From NCBI GenBank assembly GCA_029582155.1, contig CM055907.1, positions 33,415,983-33,479,982 on the forward strand: a DNA stretch of 64,000 nt, written 5' to 3'. The notes below the pieces were generated by a model. The model worked only from the letters and a program-made list of their open reading frames with translations, did no database searches and was not told where the DNA came from. Positions 46,271-58,100 of the stretch are shown piece by piece. Positions within the stretch are counted from its first letter, which is position 1. Every line of letters begins with the position of its first letter. The stretch is from Panopea generosa. Taxonomy: Eukaryota > Mollusca > Bivalvia > Adapedonta > Hiatellidae. The translations under genes and the position numbers were made by a program.

Positions 46271-46800
46271 TGTACCGCAGTATTTCTACACTTTCATTTA
46301 TGTATTACCTAGTTGTTACCAAATAAAAGTTTGCAAAAAAAAAACACACACCAAAATGACCATAATTCTACCTCAAATCAAAACAAAAAAAATCACACTT
46401 GGCCCCTAAAGTCTCTTTGGTGGTTATGAGACATGTGAAATGTCATTGATGTATGGGTAGTGGGTTATGAGATAATAGCATGCAAACAATTTTAACCAAC
46501 TTTTCTAAGCATAAAAGCAGCGTAATTCTGCCTAAAACCAAGATGTCTCACTTGTCCTCTTGAGTACTTTATAGTAGTGAACTAACACACACAGTTTCAT
46601 TGGTGGGTCAGCCTCAGGGTATTGGTTACTAAGATATGAGTATGCCTAAAAATTCAACCATATTTTCTAAGTATAATTTTATTCCAACTGGCCAAAAAAC
46701 TTAAACCAAATTTTCTGAAGATTAATCACTATAACATAAGCACATGATAAGGTTTATTAAGAAAGAGGAGAAAATGGCTGAGCTAAACATGAACCTTCAA
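46271..46800. repeat. Degenerate dispersed repeat, about two units
   Basis: The phrases ACCATAATTCTACCTCAAA, TGGGTAGTGGGTTATGAGAT and TTAACCAACTTTTCTAAGCA recur in diverged form (46360-46500, 46515-46680). Confidence 0.5.
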
Positions 46801-46803
46801 ACC

Positions 46804-47090
46804 TGGGCCCGATTAGCTCAGTCCGTAAAGCTTTTGACTATCAATCCAGGGTTCATGAGTTCGAATTCCCGCTCGACAACAATCTCCATGATGATTGATA
46901 TACAACATTGTGTCTCATTATCATTCGCCTCTCACCATTGATTCAAGTGGGAAAGTTATCAGTTACTTGCGCAGATGGAGTGTGCTTGAGTACTGGTTAA
47001 CCTTCCACGATCCCAAGAAACAGTGGTTAAGTTAACTGATCGTCTGTTAGTCAACACTAAATATTCAATCAATCAATTCAATCAATCAAC
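46804..47090 (+). mobile_element. tRNA-derived SINE, family S1
   Basis: The head TGGGCCCGATTAGCTCAGTC is followed by TTGACTATCAATCCAGGGTT and B-box GAGTTCGAATTCC. The body and (TCAA)n tail are complete. Flanks show only a degenerate duplication, suggesting an older insertion than the copy at 52153. Confidence 0.87.
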
Positions 47091-47599
47091 TTTAAACATG
47101 ATGCCGCTGATGCCAGCAACTAGTTCTTTGTTATTTTTTTTAAAAAGACAGATTAAAAATCACAACCAATCCAAAACTAATTCAGGTTTAATTTGGATCA
47201 TTACAGGTTTGTGTGACTACATATCAAATGTGTAAATGGAGACAAGAAAAAACATAGAGGGGTATCCGGTAACTGTCTTTAAAGGACATTTATGAATGAA
47301 GTTTTATAACACTGGTACAATGTAAACCATATACAATCCAACTCGCATTGTCGCCAAATATCATAATTCATTATTGATCAACAAGTGGTTTTTACCAGTC
47401 TATGCATAAATACAATAGAAATTTCACAATTTGGCAGAGATCCCCGTCAAAGAAAATGAACAATAAATAAGACCATGGTAAACAAAACTTTAATATATTC
47501 AACCAAAAATTATCTAAAATGTTTAATCTCATATTATGATGCTGTATAATTTTGATGTAAATTTATAAAAAAAAATGTTTTAGTAATTTTTAATCACAT

Positions 47600-47950
47600 G
47601 TATCACATGTACATCCTAATTGAGCCCTTGGGGCAGGGCCATTTTAACCCCTGGGATACCATGTGTACAAAGCTAATAGAACTATATTTGGCCATATTTC
47701 TACATAAATATTTTCAAAATCTGTTTGAATCTTTTTTAAGTTTTTTTTATTTTTTTGGTAATGGTGGCTATTTTGAATTTTATATTGAAAAAAAAATTGT
47801 ATATATTCTCACATATGAGATATATCCATGTTAAGTTTGAGAATAACTGGCCTAGTTATTTCAGAAACAGGGGCTGCTAATGGACAGCAGACAAAGGACA
47901 TGCCATCGCATAAGCCTTTTTGGTCCTTGGCAAGACTACAGCTAAAATCA
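47600..47950 (+). mobile_element. Family A element fragment
   Basis: TGAGCCCTTGGGGCAGGGCC, a TACATAAATATTTTCAAAAT phrase, GGTGGCTATTTTGAATTTTA and a tail GGCAAGACTACAGCTAAAA are diverged family A sequence. Confidence 0.65.
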
Positions 47951-49070
47951 TCCAGGATATTTTGATTATATATTTCTACTGTGTAAGTTTGGTGAAGATA
48001 AAATGAAAAATGCAGTAGCAACTGTGCACACAAAGTTAAATAGTGCATTTTTTTAATGTTTCATGGGCCATAACACTGACGTTAATTATCTGATTTGTCC
48101 AGTGCAAGAATTTTTTCCGAGATGTTATGGTTGAATTTTAAAAAAAGGTTAAAACTCATGTAAAATTTGAGATGCTAAGTTGTATTTCAATCCCATTCAA
48201 GCTCATGTGATAAGAAGCAATGTGTACCAAATTTAAAATGAATAGGGCAACATTTATTAAAGTGATTGGACAGATGTTACATGTGGGATTCAAACTTGGC
48301 AAATGAGGCATTACAAAAGCAAACTCATTCATAGAATAGTCAAGATAAAAATTTATTATAAAATTGGCAGATGAAAGGGTAATGTACACAAACCGATCTA
48401 CTATTTAATATCTCCATTTATATGGAAGACAATGATCTCTTCACAATTATTTAGAGCCTGACAAGTGAAGGTGCTTGGTGGGGGAGGTTCGTCATACAAT
48501 GCAATAGGTCAAATACAGGTATTAAATACAGGTATTTAAAGGTGTGTGCTCAATGTGTACATATGATTCTGTACTGGCACATATAGCCAAGTCTAAACAA
48601 ATTAATTATGTTAATTTTGACACCTGCATGTGAACTCTGGGTATAATATGTGTTAATAGAAAAAAAATTTTTTTTCAATTTCACTTTTTGTCTTGAGCTT
48701 TGTATTTTAAATTAAACTGAATAATTTCACTGTTAAAGAGGCCTGGCCTCTACATTGTATGTCCACTAAATTATTCAACTGAACATAGTCAGAAAGAAAC
48801 CCATGGAATTTGAAGAAATCGGTGCGATTTTTTACAACACTTAAATCCAGTTACTTTCTAGAAATAATAGCTCAAAAAGGTTATTGATAAACAATTATAA
48901 TCATGATTGATTCTAGTGAAACCAATCTGGACTGAGTTTCTGAATGCACTTCGCTTATTATCGGAAATCCGAAGATTTGTTATTGTTATTATGTATGTTT
49001 TATAAATCCAATATGCTATTGTGAAACTACGTCATACTATTTTTAGATGGAACCTACCATATTAGGGGTG
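47951..49070. other. Repeat remnants and AT-rich spacer
   Basis: The stretch 47960-48300 is a family D fragment (TACTGTGTAAGTTTGGTGAA, GGGCCATAACACTGACG). The remainder holds no recognised gene. Confidence 0.45.
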
Positions 49071-49132
49071 TTGTTTAGTAGGATAGCAGATTTATCTAGT
49101 AATTTAATATACCTAGTAAGTGCACCACTTAC

Positions 49133-49193
49133 ACAATAGTGTATTGGATATATAGGACGACGCCTGTCTCAACATCTTTGCCTGGGAAGCCAT
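49133..49193 (-). CDS. Possible first coding exon of an unrecognised gene
   Basis: On the minus strand an ATG in good context (AACAAACATGGC) opens a short frame reading MASQAKMLRQASSYISNTLL. It then meets a strong TTGT/GTAAGT donor, leaving phase 1. Composition is richer in GC than the surroundings. Upstream sequence contains TGACTGCGCAGAGACACATG, resembling an NRF1-type promoter motif. The peptide is basic and lacks acidic residues, as expected of a mitochondrial presequence, but I do not recognise it and found no second exon. It may lie inside or upstream of the anosmin transcription unit. A chance frame is quite possible. Confidence 0.3.
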
Positions 49194-49564
49194 GTTTGTT
49201 GTTTTGAATTTTGCATGTGTCTCTGCGCAGTCATTCCGACCCATTCAGTCAGGAATTATCTGATTAAATAGTTGTTGTTGTAGCATTTAGAGCGGGATGT
49301 AATTTATTCGACAACAATACTTTACAATCTGACTGTAAAGTCCATATTACAGAAGCAGTACAGAACACATGTTTCTGAACAAAAAGTTCATAAAATAGCT
49401 TTATTTATATGACAGCATTTAAATAATCAGTGTTAAATATTTTATCCTTAAAATGCCTCTTTAAAACATAAATCAAAACTATCTTTAAATCATGAAGACT
49501 TATAATTTTCCCAATCAATGCATTTTGAATAAATGTTTTAAATATAGTTTTCAAAACACATCTA

Positions 49565-50215
49565 ACAAGACGGTCACATTGGCCAAATGCACTCACCCAT
49601 GGCAGAGGAGACAATGCAAAAGAAAGCAATATTTGATAATGCAAGGGCCACGTAACCTCAGATGGTGAGATATTATAGATATATAACTACTGTATGAACA
49701 TATGAAGATTGCAGGTGCTAGAGTGCACATAAAGTCAAATAGTGCACTTTTGATGATTCAAGGTCCGCAACTCTTACAATTAACCTACTTGGCCAGTTCA
49801 AGACATTGTCTAAGATATTATGATTATATAACTGGTGCAAGTTTGGTGAAGATTAAATGAAAACTGCCTGTGTTAGAGTTCAACCAAGGTCAAATGATGC
49901 AATTTTTTGCAAGTCCAGGATCATTACTCCACAGTAATTATTAAATTTAACCAGTTAATTGAGTTATTATGGTTATATAACTACTGTGTAAGTTTAGTGA
50001 CATACAAATGAAAACTGCTTTTTCTAGAATGCAAACAACATTAAATAACTTAATTTAAATACATTATTCAAGGCCCATAACTCCAACACTAATTTTCCAA
50101 TTCAGACAGTTCAAGAACTTCCTCAAGATATAATGGTTATATAGCTATATATAATGTGTCAATTAAATGAGGATTGAATCTCAGTACAGGCAGAATTTTT
50201 AGAAAAAATTGGAGA
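49565..50215 (+). mobile_element. Family D mobile element (CGGTC-ACAT-TGGCC head) with about four internal repeats
   Basis: The head is ACAAGACGGTCACATTGGCC. The internal unit of roughly 130-150 bp includes GATTATATAACTACTGTGTA or variants, AGTTTGGTGAAGATTAAATG, AAAACTGC, TAGAGTGCACATAAAGTCAA and TTCAAGGTCC. No tail was recognised. Confidence 0.65.
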
Positions 50216-51230
50216 AAAAAGTAATTCAAGGGTAGGGGGAACAAAACCAATTTTGGCCTCTAAAACAGTCAAATGAGGGCCCTGAAACATATAGAATTGT
50301 AAAACAGTCAAACCTGTCTTAAGCAGCCAGTCAAGGTATGGTGCAAAAGTGGTCTTTTAATTCAGGTTGTTGCTAAATACAATTTAATTTGCTCTGAAAT
50401 CATATAAATGGGAAATAGCAAATGTGGCTGCTTTAAGACCAGTGGCTGCTTAATAGAGGTGACCGCTCACACAGGTTTGATTAAAGTGTCACAATTAGAA
50501 GCAATAAGGCTCTATTAGAAAGACAATATATAAAAGTGTCACATGGGAGTGAAAGTACTGCCGTTGTACACTGCTAACCATCCCCTTACTATGACAGTGC
50601 AATATTGTCCCCTGTCTCAGTAACAAGAGGACAGATTACATATTTTTAATGAAAAATCGTTTTTAAAGTAAATTTAAAACACCCCTGTATCTCAAGCACC
50701 AATCCATCCAAAAATGTAATTTGAGTTTTTTTCTGAATTTGACCTAATTATATTCAAGTTTCATTTATTTGGGATTGAATGAAAAAATTTGATTACTCAT
50801 TCCACTATGTATTCACCATGCTTCTAATACTACCTACTTATTTATCTAGATGTTTATCATCACAATAGATCCCCATGAACTAACCGCCAACAAAATCACT
50901 CGTTCAGTAAATTACCAAATAGCTATTATGCTTTAGCATGGCCAATTGTAATTTGTAGCCCATTCACAGTTTTTAAATCATTCATTCATCATTCATTCAG
51001 ATATCGTTTTAAACAGAACATACACATGTAATTATGAACTTTTAATCACAAAGTTTGTATGTCACCTGTAACTTCGCATGTAACTGCTCATCTCCCACAT
51101 ATATTTTATTTGGTTTTAATAAAGTCATTATGTTAATGTTCTGATTTTTTAAAGCATTAACTAAAACAACTGATTAAATTTCAAAGTAAAAAAAAGGCCT
51201 TTTCAAGTAAAATTAAAAATAAAAATAAAC
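50216..51230. other. AT-rich spacer with old repeat remnant
   Basis: A diverged element with GTCAAACCTGTCTTAAGCAG and TGGCTGCTTAATAGAGGTGA phrases lies at 50305-50490. No gene is seen. Confidence 0.45.
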
Positions 51231-51233
51231 TCA

Positions 51234-53412
51234 AACAAGAGACCATTATGACCTTGAAGTGCTTGTCCTATCATATATCCATTAATCTGTGCTGAATTAA
51301 GCTACTGTCACATATTTTATATCCATTAATCTGTGCTGAATTAAGCTACTGTCACATATTTTATATCCATTAATCTGTGCTGAATTAAACTACTGTCACA
51401 TATTTTATATCCATTTATCTGTGCTGAATTAAGCTACTGTCACATATTTTATATCCATTTATCTGTGCTGAATTAAGCTACTGTCACATATTTTATATCC
51501 ATTTATCTGTGCTGAATTAAGCTATTGGCACATATCTTAGATCCATTAATCTGTGCTGTATCAAGCTATTTGCCCATATTTTATATCCATTTATTTGTGA
51601 TGAATCAAACTATTGGTACATATCTTATATCAAATAATATGTACTGAATCAAGCTATTGGCACATATCTTACATCAATTAATGTGCTGAATCAAACTATT
51701 GGCACATATCTTACATCAATTAATCTGTGCTGAATAAAGCTATTGACACATATCTACATAAGTTTATCTGTGTTGAATTAAGCTATTAATATAATATATA
51801 TCTCTTACATCAAGTTATCTGTGCAGTATCAGGCTATTGGCACACATCTTACATAAAGGTATCTGTGCTGAATCAAGTTAATGACACATATCTTAGGTAC
51901 ATTTATCTGTACTATATCAAGCTATTGGTACAAATCTCTTACATCAATTATTCTGTGCTGAATCAAACTAATGGCATGTATCTTAAATCAACTAATATGT
52001 GCTGAGTCAAGCTTTTGACACATATTTTACACCAATTAATCTGTGCTGAATCAAGCTATTGGCTGTTATCTTACATCAATTTATCTGTACTGAATCAACC
52101 TATCGACACATATCTCTTACATACATTATTCTGTGCTGAATCAAGCTATAGGAGCCGGGCCCGATTAGCTCAGTCGGTTACGCGTTTGACTATCAATCCA
52201 GTGGTCGTGAGTTCAAATCCCCCGCCCGGCAACAGTCTCCGTGATTATTGATATACTACATTGTGTCTAATTATCATTCGTCTCTCACCACTGATTCAAG
52301 TGGGAAAGTTATCAGTTACTTACGGAGACGGGGTGTGCTCGAGTACTGGTTAATCCCAGGAAACAGTGGTTAGGTTAACTGATCGTCTGTTAGCCCTCGG
52401 TGGCATAAAAATGACGCTAAATATTCAATCAATCAATCATTCAAGCTATAGGCTTATATCTCTTACACCAACTGAATCAACTATCCGCATACATCTCTTA
52501 CACCAATTTATCTGTGCTGTATCAAGCTAATGACAAATATCTAAAATCAGTTAATATGAGTTGAATAAAGCTATTGGCACATATCTTACATACATTTATG
52601 TGTGCTGTATCAAGCTATTGGCACACATCTTACATAAATTTATCTGTGCTGAATCAAGCTATTGGCACATATCACGTATATATTAATCTGTGCTGAATCA
52701 AGCTATTGGCACATATCTTATATTAATTAATCTGTGCTGAATAAAGCTATTTGCACATATCTTATATCAATTAATCTGTGCTGAATAAAACTATTGGCAC
52801 ATATCTTATATCAATCAATCTGTGTGCTGAATAAAGCTATTGGCACATATCTTATATCAATTAATCTGTGCTGAATAAAGCTATTGGCACATATCTTATA
52901 TAAATTAATCTGTGCTGAATAAAGCTATTGGCACATATATTATATCAATTAACCTGTGCTAAATAAAGCTATTGGCACATATATTATATTAATTAATCTG
53001 TGCTGAATAAAGCCACTGGCACATATCTTTTACCCATTAATCTGTGCTGAATAAAGCTATTGGCACATATCTTATATCAATCAATCTGTGTGCTGAATAA
53101 AGCTACTGGCACATATCTTATATCCATTAATCTGTGCTGAATCAGCTATTGGCACATATCTTACATCAATTAAACTGTGCTGAATCAAGCTATTGGCACA
53201 TATATTATATCAATTAACCTGTGCTAAATAAAGCTATTGGCACATATATTATATCAATTAATCTGTGTGCTGAATAAAGCTACTGGCACATATCTTATAT
53301 CCATTAATCTGTGCTGAATCAGCTATTGGCACATATCTTACATCAATTAAACTGTGCTGAATCAAGCTATTGACACATATCTTACATCAATTAATCTGTG
53401 ATGAATCAAGCT
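51234..53412. repeat. Minisatellite, 44-bp unit, about 42 copies, split by a SINE
   Basis: The unit contains AAGCTATTGGCACATATCTT, ATATCAATTAATCTGTGCTG and AATC. The left part (51262-52152) is more diverged than the right (52453-53412). The array starts 25 nt after a degenerate ACAAGAGACCATTATGACCT element head. An S1 SINE at 52153-52440 interrupts it. Confidence 0.93.
52153..52440 (+). mobile_element. tRNA-derived SINE, family S1, intact with perfect 12-bp target duplication
   Basis: The head GCCGGGCCCGATTAGCTCAG contains a pol III A box. GAGTTCAAATCCCCCG is the B box, and GCCGGGC (52154-52160) pairs with GCCCGGC (52224-52230). The head resembles a lysine-type tRNA, but its anticodon-loop region reads CTATCAA. 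The body follows, ending in ATTCAATCAATCAATCAT. TCAAGCTATAGG occurs directly on both sides (52141-52152 and 52441-52452), proving insertion into an existing minisatellite unit. Confidence 0.96.
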
Positions 53413-53587
53413 ATTGTCCTTTGAAAAGGTGAGACAATAAAACAGGCCTATACTAAAACTCAATTTTAAATTTTTCACAACTTTAATGAAAAAGAACACA
53501 AAGGTAAGCATAAATGTTTTTTTAATGAACATTTTTAATAAGTTGTTCATAATACTCTTAAGCAAGATAAAATTTTATAACTTTACA

Positions 53588-54018
53588 AAACAAGAGGCCC
53601 AAGAGGGCCTGAGAACGCTCTACTGACTCATAGTGGCCATAGCACTTTTTGAAATTCTACTATGCAATAGAAACATCGGGTCGGGGTCATTTTTAACCCT
53701 AGGGACACCATTTTAACAAATCTAACAAAAATATAGTTGGTCATCATTACTACATAAACATTTTGAAAATCTGTTGGGCCGCTCATGAGAAGAAGATTTT
53801 TTAAGTTTTGGACTATTTTTAGTAAAGACGGCCATCTTGAATTTCAGATTAAAAAAAAAATCTTCTGTATAGTCTTCTATGCAATAGAAACATCCATGTG
53901 AAGTTTCAGTTTAATTGGCCTAGTGGTTTCAGAGAAAGTGCTGCTAACAGACGACAGGCGACGAACAACGCACCATTGCAGAAGCACTTCTGGCCTTTGG
54001 CCAGTGGAGCTAAAAATG
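53588..54018 (+). mobile_element. Family A mobile element, compact complete copy (about 430 bp)
   Basis: It runs from ACAAGAGGCCCAAGAGGGCC to CTTTGGCCAGTGGAGCTAAAAA. Internal landmarks are in order: GACTCATAGTGGCCATAGCA, CATCATTACTACATAAACAT, GCCATCTTGAATTTCAGAT, GTGAAGTTTCAGTTTAATTG, and a short GACGACAGGCGACG microsatellite. This gives the reference layout for the expanded copies. Confidence 0.85.
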
Positions 54019-54948
54019 GGCTAATTACATGATCAATTAACTTACATATTCCAATAATAACAGAGATGTTGTCAGGAGGGCAATATTCGTGTTTAGTATT
54101 TAAACAAGTTTTTTTATGACAGGTTCAAATAGGGGGAATCTCTGTCAATAAGTATGGAGTGACAAACAGAGTGACAATTGCTGCTTGCAACACTACACAG
54201 GTGACAGAGGAATCTGACATACTTCATTCCAATTAACTTATAAATCACACATGTGAGGGTCCGTGCTGTATTGTTCCTAGTAAATGCTCCTTCAACCAAA
54301 CAAGTTGGCTGCTTTTAAAAAGCATCCAATGGCTAGGTCTTATAAAAGAGGTGGTAAATAGATTTAATGAATGTTTATGTTTGAGTTTGTTCGAAATAGG
54401 CTTGTTTATTGATGGATGTAAAGATGCAAAATTTGAGTGAAACAACATATTTAATTTTAAAAAAAGAAAAACAACCGTGCACAGGGTACTTGATACACTG
54501 GTGATACCAAATACCAACCAGGTTCCGGCTGACACGGACGAATTCTGGATTGCAGGGCAAAGGGAAACGTGGTGTGCTTAATAGTAATTTTGATATTTAA
54601 ATGTACTAATCTCAATCATTATGCATTTCAATTTGCATATTTAAAAAAATGTCTTGAAACTTACCTTATATATTCTCTAACGTATTTAATGTTATGTTAT
54701 TTATTACTGTGATCATATATATTTTAAAATAATTTGTGGATATAATTTAAAAAAAAACAATTAAAATCAAAACTTGTGCATGTTCGGAGATTCTTGCAAC
54801 GTGCTGAAAATACGTCACACCGGTAAATTCACCTTGTTTTTCAATCGTGTTTTTAAAGAAAATATATTTCTGATGTATCAAGTAAAAGAAACAACTGTTG
54901 CTGCTTGATTTTGTTATTATTTCCGTTGTTAGTATCAATTGCAGTTTG
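54019..54948. other. Spacer with a GC-richer island of unknown nature
   Basis: At about 54470-54560 the minus strand reads GCAATCCAG then AATTCGTCCGTGTCAGCCGG and AACCTGGTTGGTATTTGG, which is unlike its AT-rich surroundings. It could be an exon or the remnant of a mobile element. No product was recognised. Confidence 0.35.
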
Positions 54949-54968
54949 TACATTCCCATAATGCACTG
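54949..54968 (+). promoter_or_regulatory. ZNF143/Staf-like promoter motif
   Basis: TACATTCCCATAATGCACTG fits the known ZNF143/SBF core (TTCCCAnnATGCA-type) that marks many metazoan promoters close to the start site. TACGTCA lies at about 54812. CACGTGATCGTGACGT, an E-box plus CRE half-site, lies at 55020-55035. Together they suggest a promoter, possibly bidirectional. Confidence 0.5.
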
Positions 54969-54980
54969 TTTCGAAAAGCA

Positions 54981-55021
54981 ATGGCAACCTCCTTGTATCG
55001 AATATGCCGTGTTTTTAACAC
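54981..55021 (+). CDS. Possible first coding exon of a small two-exon gene
   Basis: Fourteen bases after the ZNF143-like motif an ATG (AGCAATGGC) starts MATSLYRICRVFN. A possible donor AAC-AC/GTGATC leaves two bases of a Thr codon. The exon at 58682 needs exactly two bases, so the phases fit and would give a protein of about 97 residues. The N-terminus is basic and amphipathic, like a mitochondrial presequence. The donor is weak (GTGATC rather than GTRAGT), so the join is only a hypothesis. The intron would contain the 55.2-58.6 kb minisatellite. Confidence 0.3.
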
Positions 55022-55156
55022 GTGATCGTGACGTTTCAATATGACAGTGCCCAGAGTCAATTTCTTAACTGGCCCTTATATAGGGTTCGGTCGCTCATGC
55101 GACCAAATCAAAAAATCTTACTTTGGATTTCACTTTTAAATGTGCAATGTGTACAG

Positions 55157-58100
55157 GTATTCACACAGGTTAAATGCATTTTACACAGGTTTAATGCAAT
55201 TTACAGGCCTCATCACATAGGTTTCATGCATTTTACAGGCTTCATCACACAGGTTTCATGCATTTTTCACAGGTTTGATGTATTTTACAATCATGTATTC
55301 GCACATGTTTAATGCATTTTACAGGCATTCACACAGGTTTAATGCATTTTACAGGCATGCACATAGGTTTAATATATATTACAGGCACTCACACGGGTTT
55401 AATGCATTTTACAGGCATTCGCACAGGCTTAATGCATTTACAGGCATTCACATTGGCTAATGCATTTTACAGGCATTTACACTGGATTAATGCATTTTAC
55501 AGGCATTCACACAGGTTTAATGCATTTTACAGGCATTCACACAGATTTAACATATTTTATAGGCATTCACACTGGTTAAATGTATTTTACAGGCATTCAC
55601 ACAGGTTTAGTGTATTTTACAGGCATTCACACATGTTTAATGCTTTTTACTTGCATTCACACAGGTTTATTGCATTTTCCAGGCATTCACACAGGCTTAA
55701 TGTATTTTACAGGCACTCACACTGGTTTAATGTATTTTACAGGCATTCACACTGGTTTAATGCCTTTTACAGGTATTCATACAGGTTAAATGCATTTAAA
55801 GGCATTCACTCAGGCTTAATGCATTTCACAGGCATTCACACAGGTTTAACATATTATACAGGCATTTACACTGGATTAATGTATTTTAAAGGCATTCACA
55901 CAGGTTTAATGCATTTTACAGGCATTCACAGAGGTTTATTGCATTTTACAAGCATTTACACAGGCTTAATGTATTTTACAGGCATTCACACAGGTTCAAT
56001 ACATTTAACAGGCTTCATCACACAGGTTTAAAATATTTTTTAGGCTTCATCACACAGGTTTAATGCATTTCACACAGGGTTAATGTATTCTACATGTATT
56101 CACACAGGTTTCATGCATTTTACAGACTTCATCACAGGTTTCATGCATTTTACAGGCATTCACAAACAGGATCCATGCATTTTACAGGTATTCACACAGG
56201 TTTAATACATTTTACAGACTTCATTACACACGTTTAATGCGTTCCACACAGGTTAAATGTATTTCACACAGATTTAATGCATTTCACACAGGTTTGATAC
56301 ATTTTACAGGCTTCATCACACAGGTTTGATACATTTTACAGGCTTCATCACACAGGTTTAATGCATTTTACAGGCTTTATCACACAGGTTTAATGCATTT
56401 TACAGGCTTCATCACACAGGTTTAATGCATTTTACAGGCTTCCTCACACAGGTTTAATGCATTTTACAGGCTTTATCACACAGGTTTAATGCATTTTACA
56501 GGCTTCATCACACAGGTTTAATGCATTTTACAGGCTTCATCACACAGGTTTAATGCATTTTACAGGCTTCATCACACAGGTTTAATGCATTTTACAGGTT
56601 CATCACACAGGTTTAATGCATTTTACAGGCATTCACACAGGCTTAATGCATTTTACAGGTTCATCACACAGGTTTAATGCATTTTACAGGCTTCATCACA
56701 CAGGTTTAATGCATTTTACAGGCTTCATCACACAGGTTTAATGCATTTTACAAGCTTCATCACACAGGTTAAATGCATTTCACAGGCTTTATCACACAGG
56801 TTTAATGCATTTCACACAGGTTTAATGCATTTTACAAGCTTTATCACACAGGTTTAATGCATTTTACAGGCTTCATCACACAGGTTTAATGCATTTCACA
56901 GGCTTTATCACACAGGTTTAATGCATTTCACACAGGTTTAATGCATTTTACAAGCTTTATCACACAGGTTTAATGCATTTTACAGGCTTCATCACACAGG
57001 TTTAATGCATTTCACACAGGTTTCATCACACAGGTTTAATGTATTTTTTAAGGCTTTATCACACAGGTTTAATGCATTTTACAGGCTTCATCACACAGGT
57101 TTAATGCATTTTACAGGCTTTATCACACAGGTTTAATGCATTTTACAGGCTTCATCACACAGGTTTAATGCATTTTACAGGCTTCATCACACAAGTTTAA
57201 TGCATTTTACAGGCTTCATCACACACGTTTAATGCATTTTACAAGCTTCATCACACAGGTTAAATGCATTTCACAGGCTTTATCACACAGGTTTAATGCA
57301 TTTCACACAATTTTAATGCATTTTACAAGCTTCACCACACAGGTTTAATGCATTTTACAAGCTTCATCACACAGGTTAAATGCATTTCACAGGCTTTATC
57401 ACACAGGTTTAATGCATTTCACACAATTTTAATGCATTTTACAAGCTTCACCACACAGGTTTAATGCATTTTACAGGCTTCATCACACAGGTTTAATGCA
57501 TTTCACAGGCTTTATCACACAAGTTTAATGCATTTTACAGGCTTCATCACACACGTTTAATGCATTTTACAAGCTTCATCACACAGGTTAAATGCATTTC
57601 ACAGGCTTTATCACACAGGTTTAATGCATTTCACACAATTTTAATGCATTTTACAAGCTTCACCACACAGGTTTAATGCATTTTACAGGCTTCATCACAC
57701 AGGTTTAATGCATTTCACAGGCTTTATCACACAAGTTTAATGCATTTTACAGGCTTCATCACACACGTTTAATGCATTTTACAAGCTTCACCACACAGGT
57801 TTAATGCATTTTACAGGCTTCATCACACAAGTTTAATGCATTTTACAGGCTTCATCACACACGTTTAATGCATTTTACAAGCTTCATCACACAGGTTAAA
57901 TGCATTTCACAGGCTTTATCACACAGGTTTAATGCATTTCACACAATTTTAATGCATTTTACAAGCTTCACCACACAGGTTTAATGCATTTTACAGGCTT
58001 CATCACACAGGTTTAATGCATTTTACAGGCTTTATCACACAGGTTTAATGCATTTCACACAATTTTAATGCATTTTACAAGCTTCACCACACAGGTTTAA

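Noticed and set aside
43940..46326. Plus-strand frames of up to 752 codons
   Set aside because: They are produced by a stop-free 32-bp tandem unit read in all three frames. No promoter, splice or domain evidence supports a protein.
52154..52230. Functional tRNA gene
   Set aside because: A and B boxes and a pairing acceptor stem are present, but the cloverleaf is imperfect and the sequence is the head of a SINE with body, tail and target duplication. Similar heads occur at 46804 and 29884.
54245..54560. Minus-strand frames with a hydrophobic stretch as the anosmin signal-peptide exon
   Set aside because: The frame beginning at 54535 starts at GTG rather than ATG, no donor in suitable phase was found, and the other frame shows no signal peptide.
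54747..54959. 70-codon minus-strand frame starting at the ZNF143-like motif
   Set aside because: Low complexity, no donor or domain, and the start overlaps the promoter motif. It may be chance in AT-rich DNA, so it is not listed as a gene.
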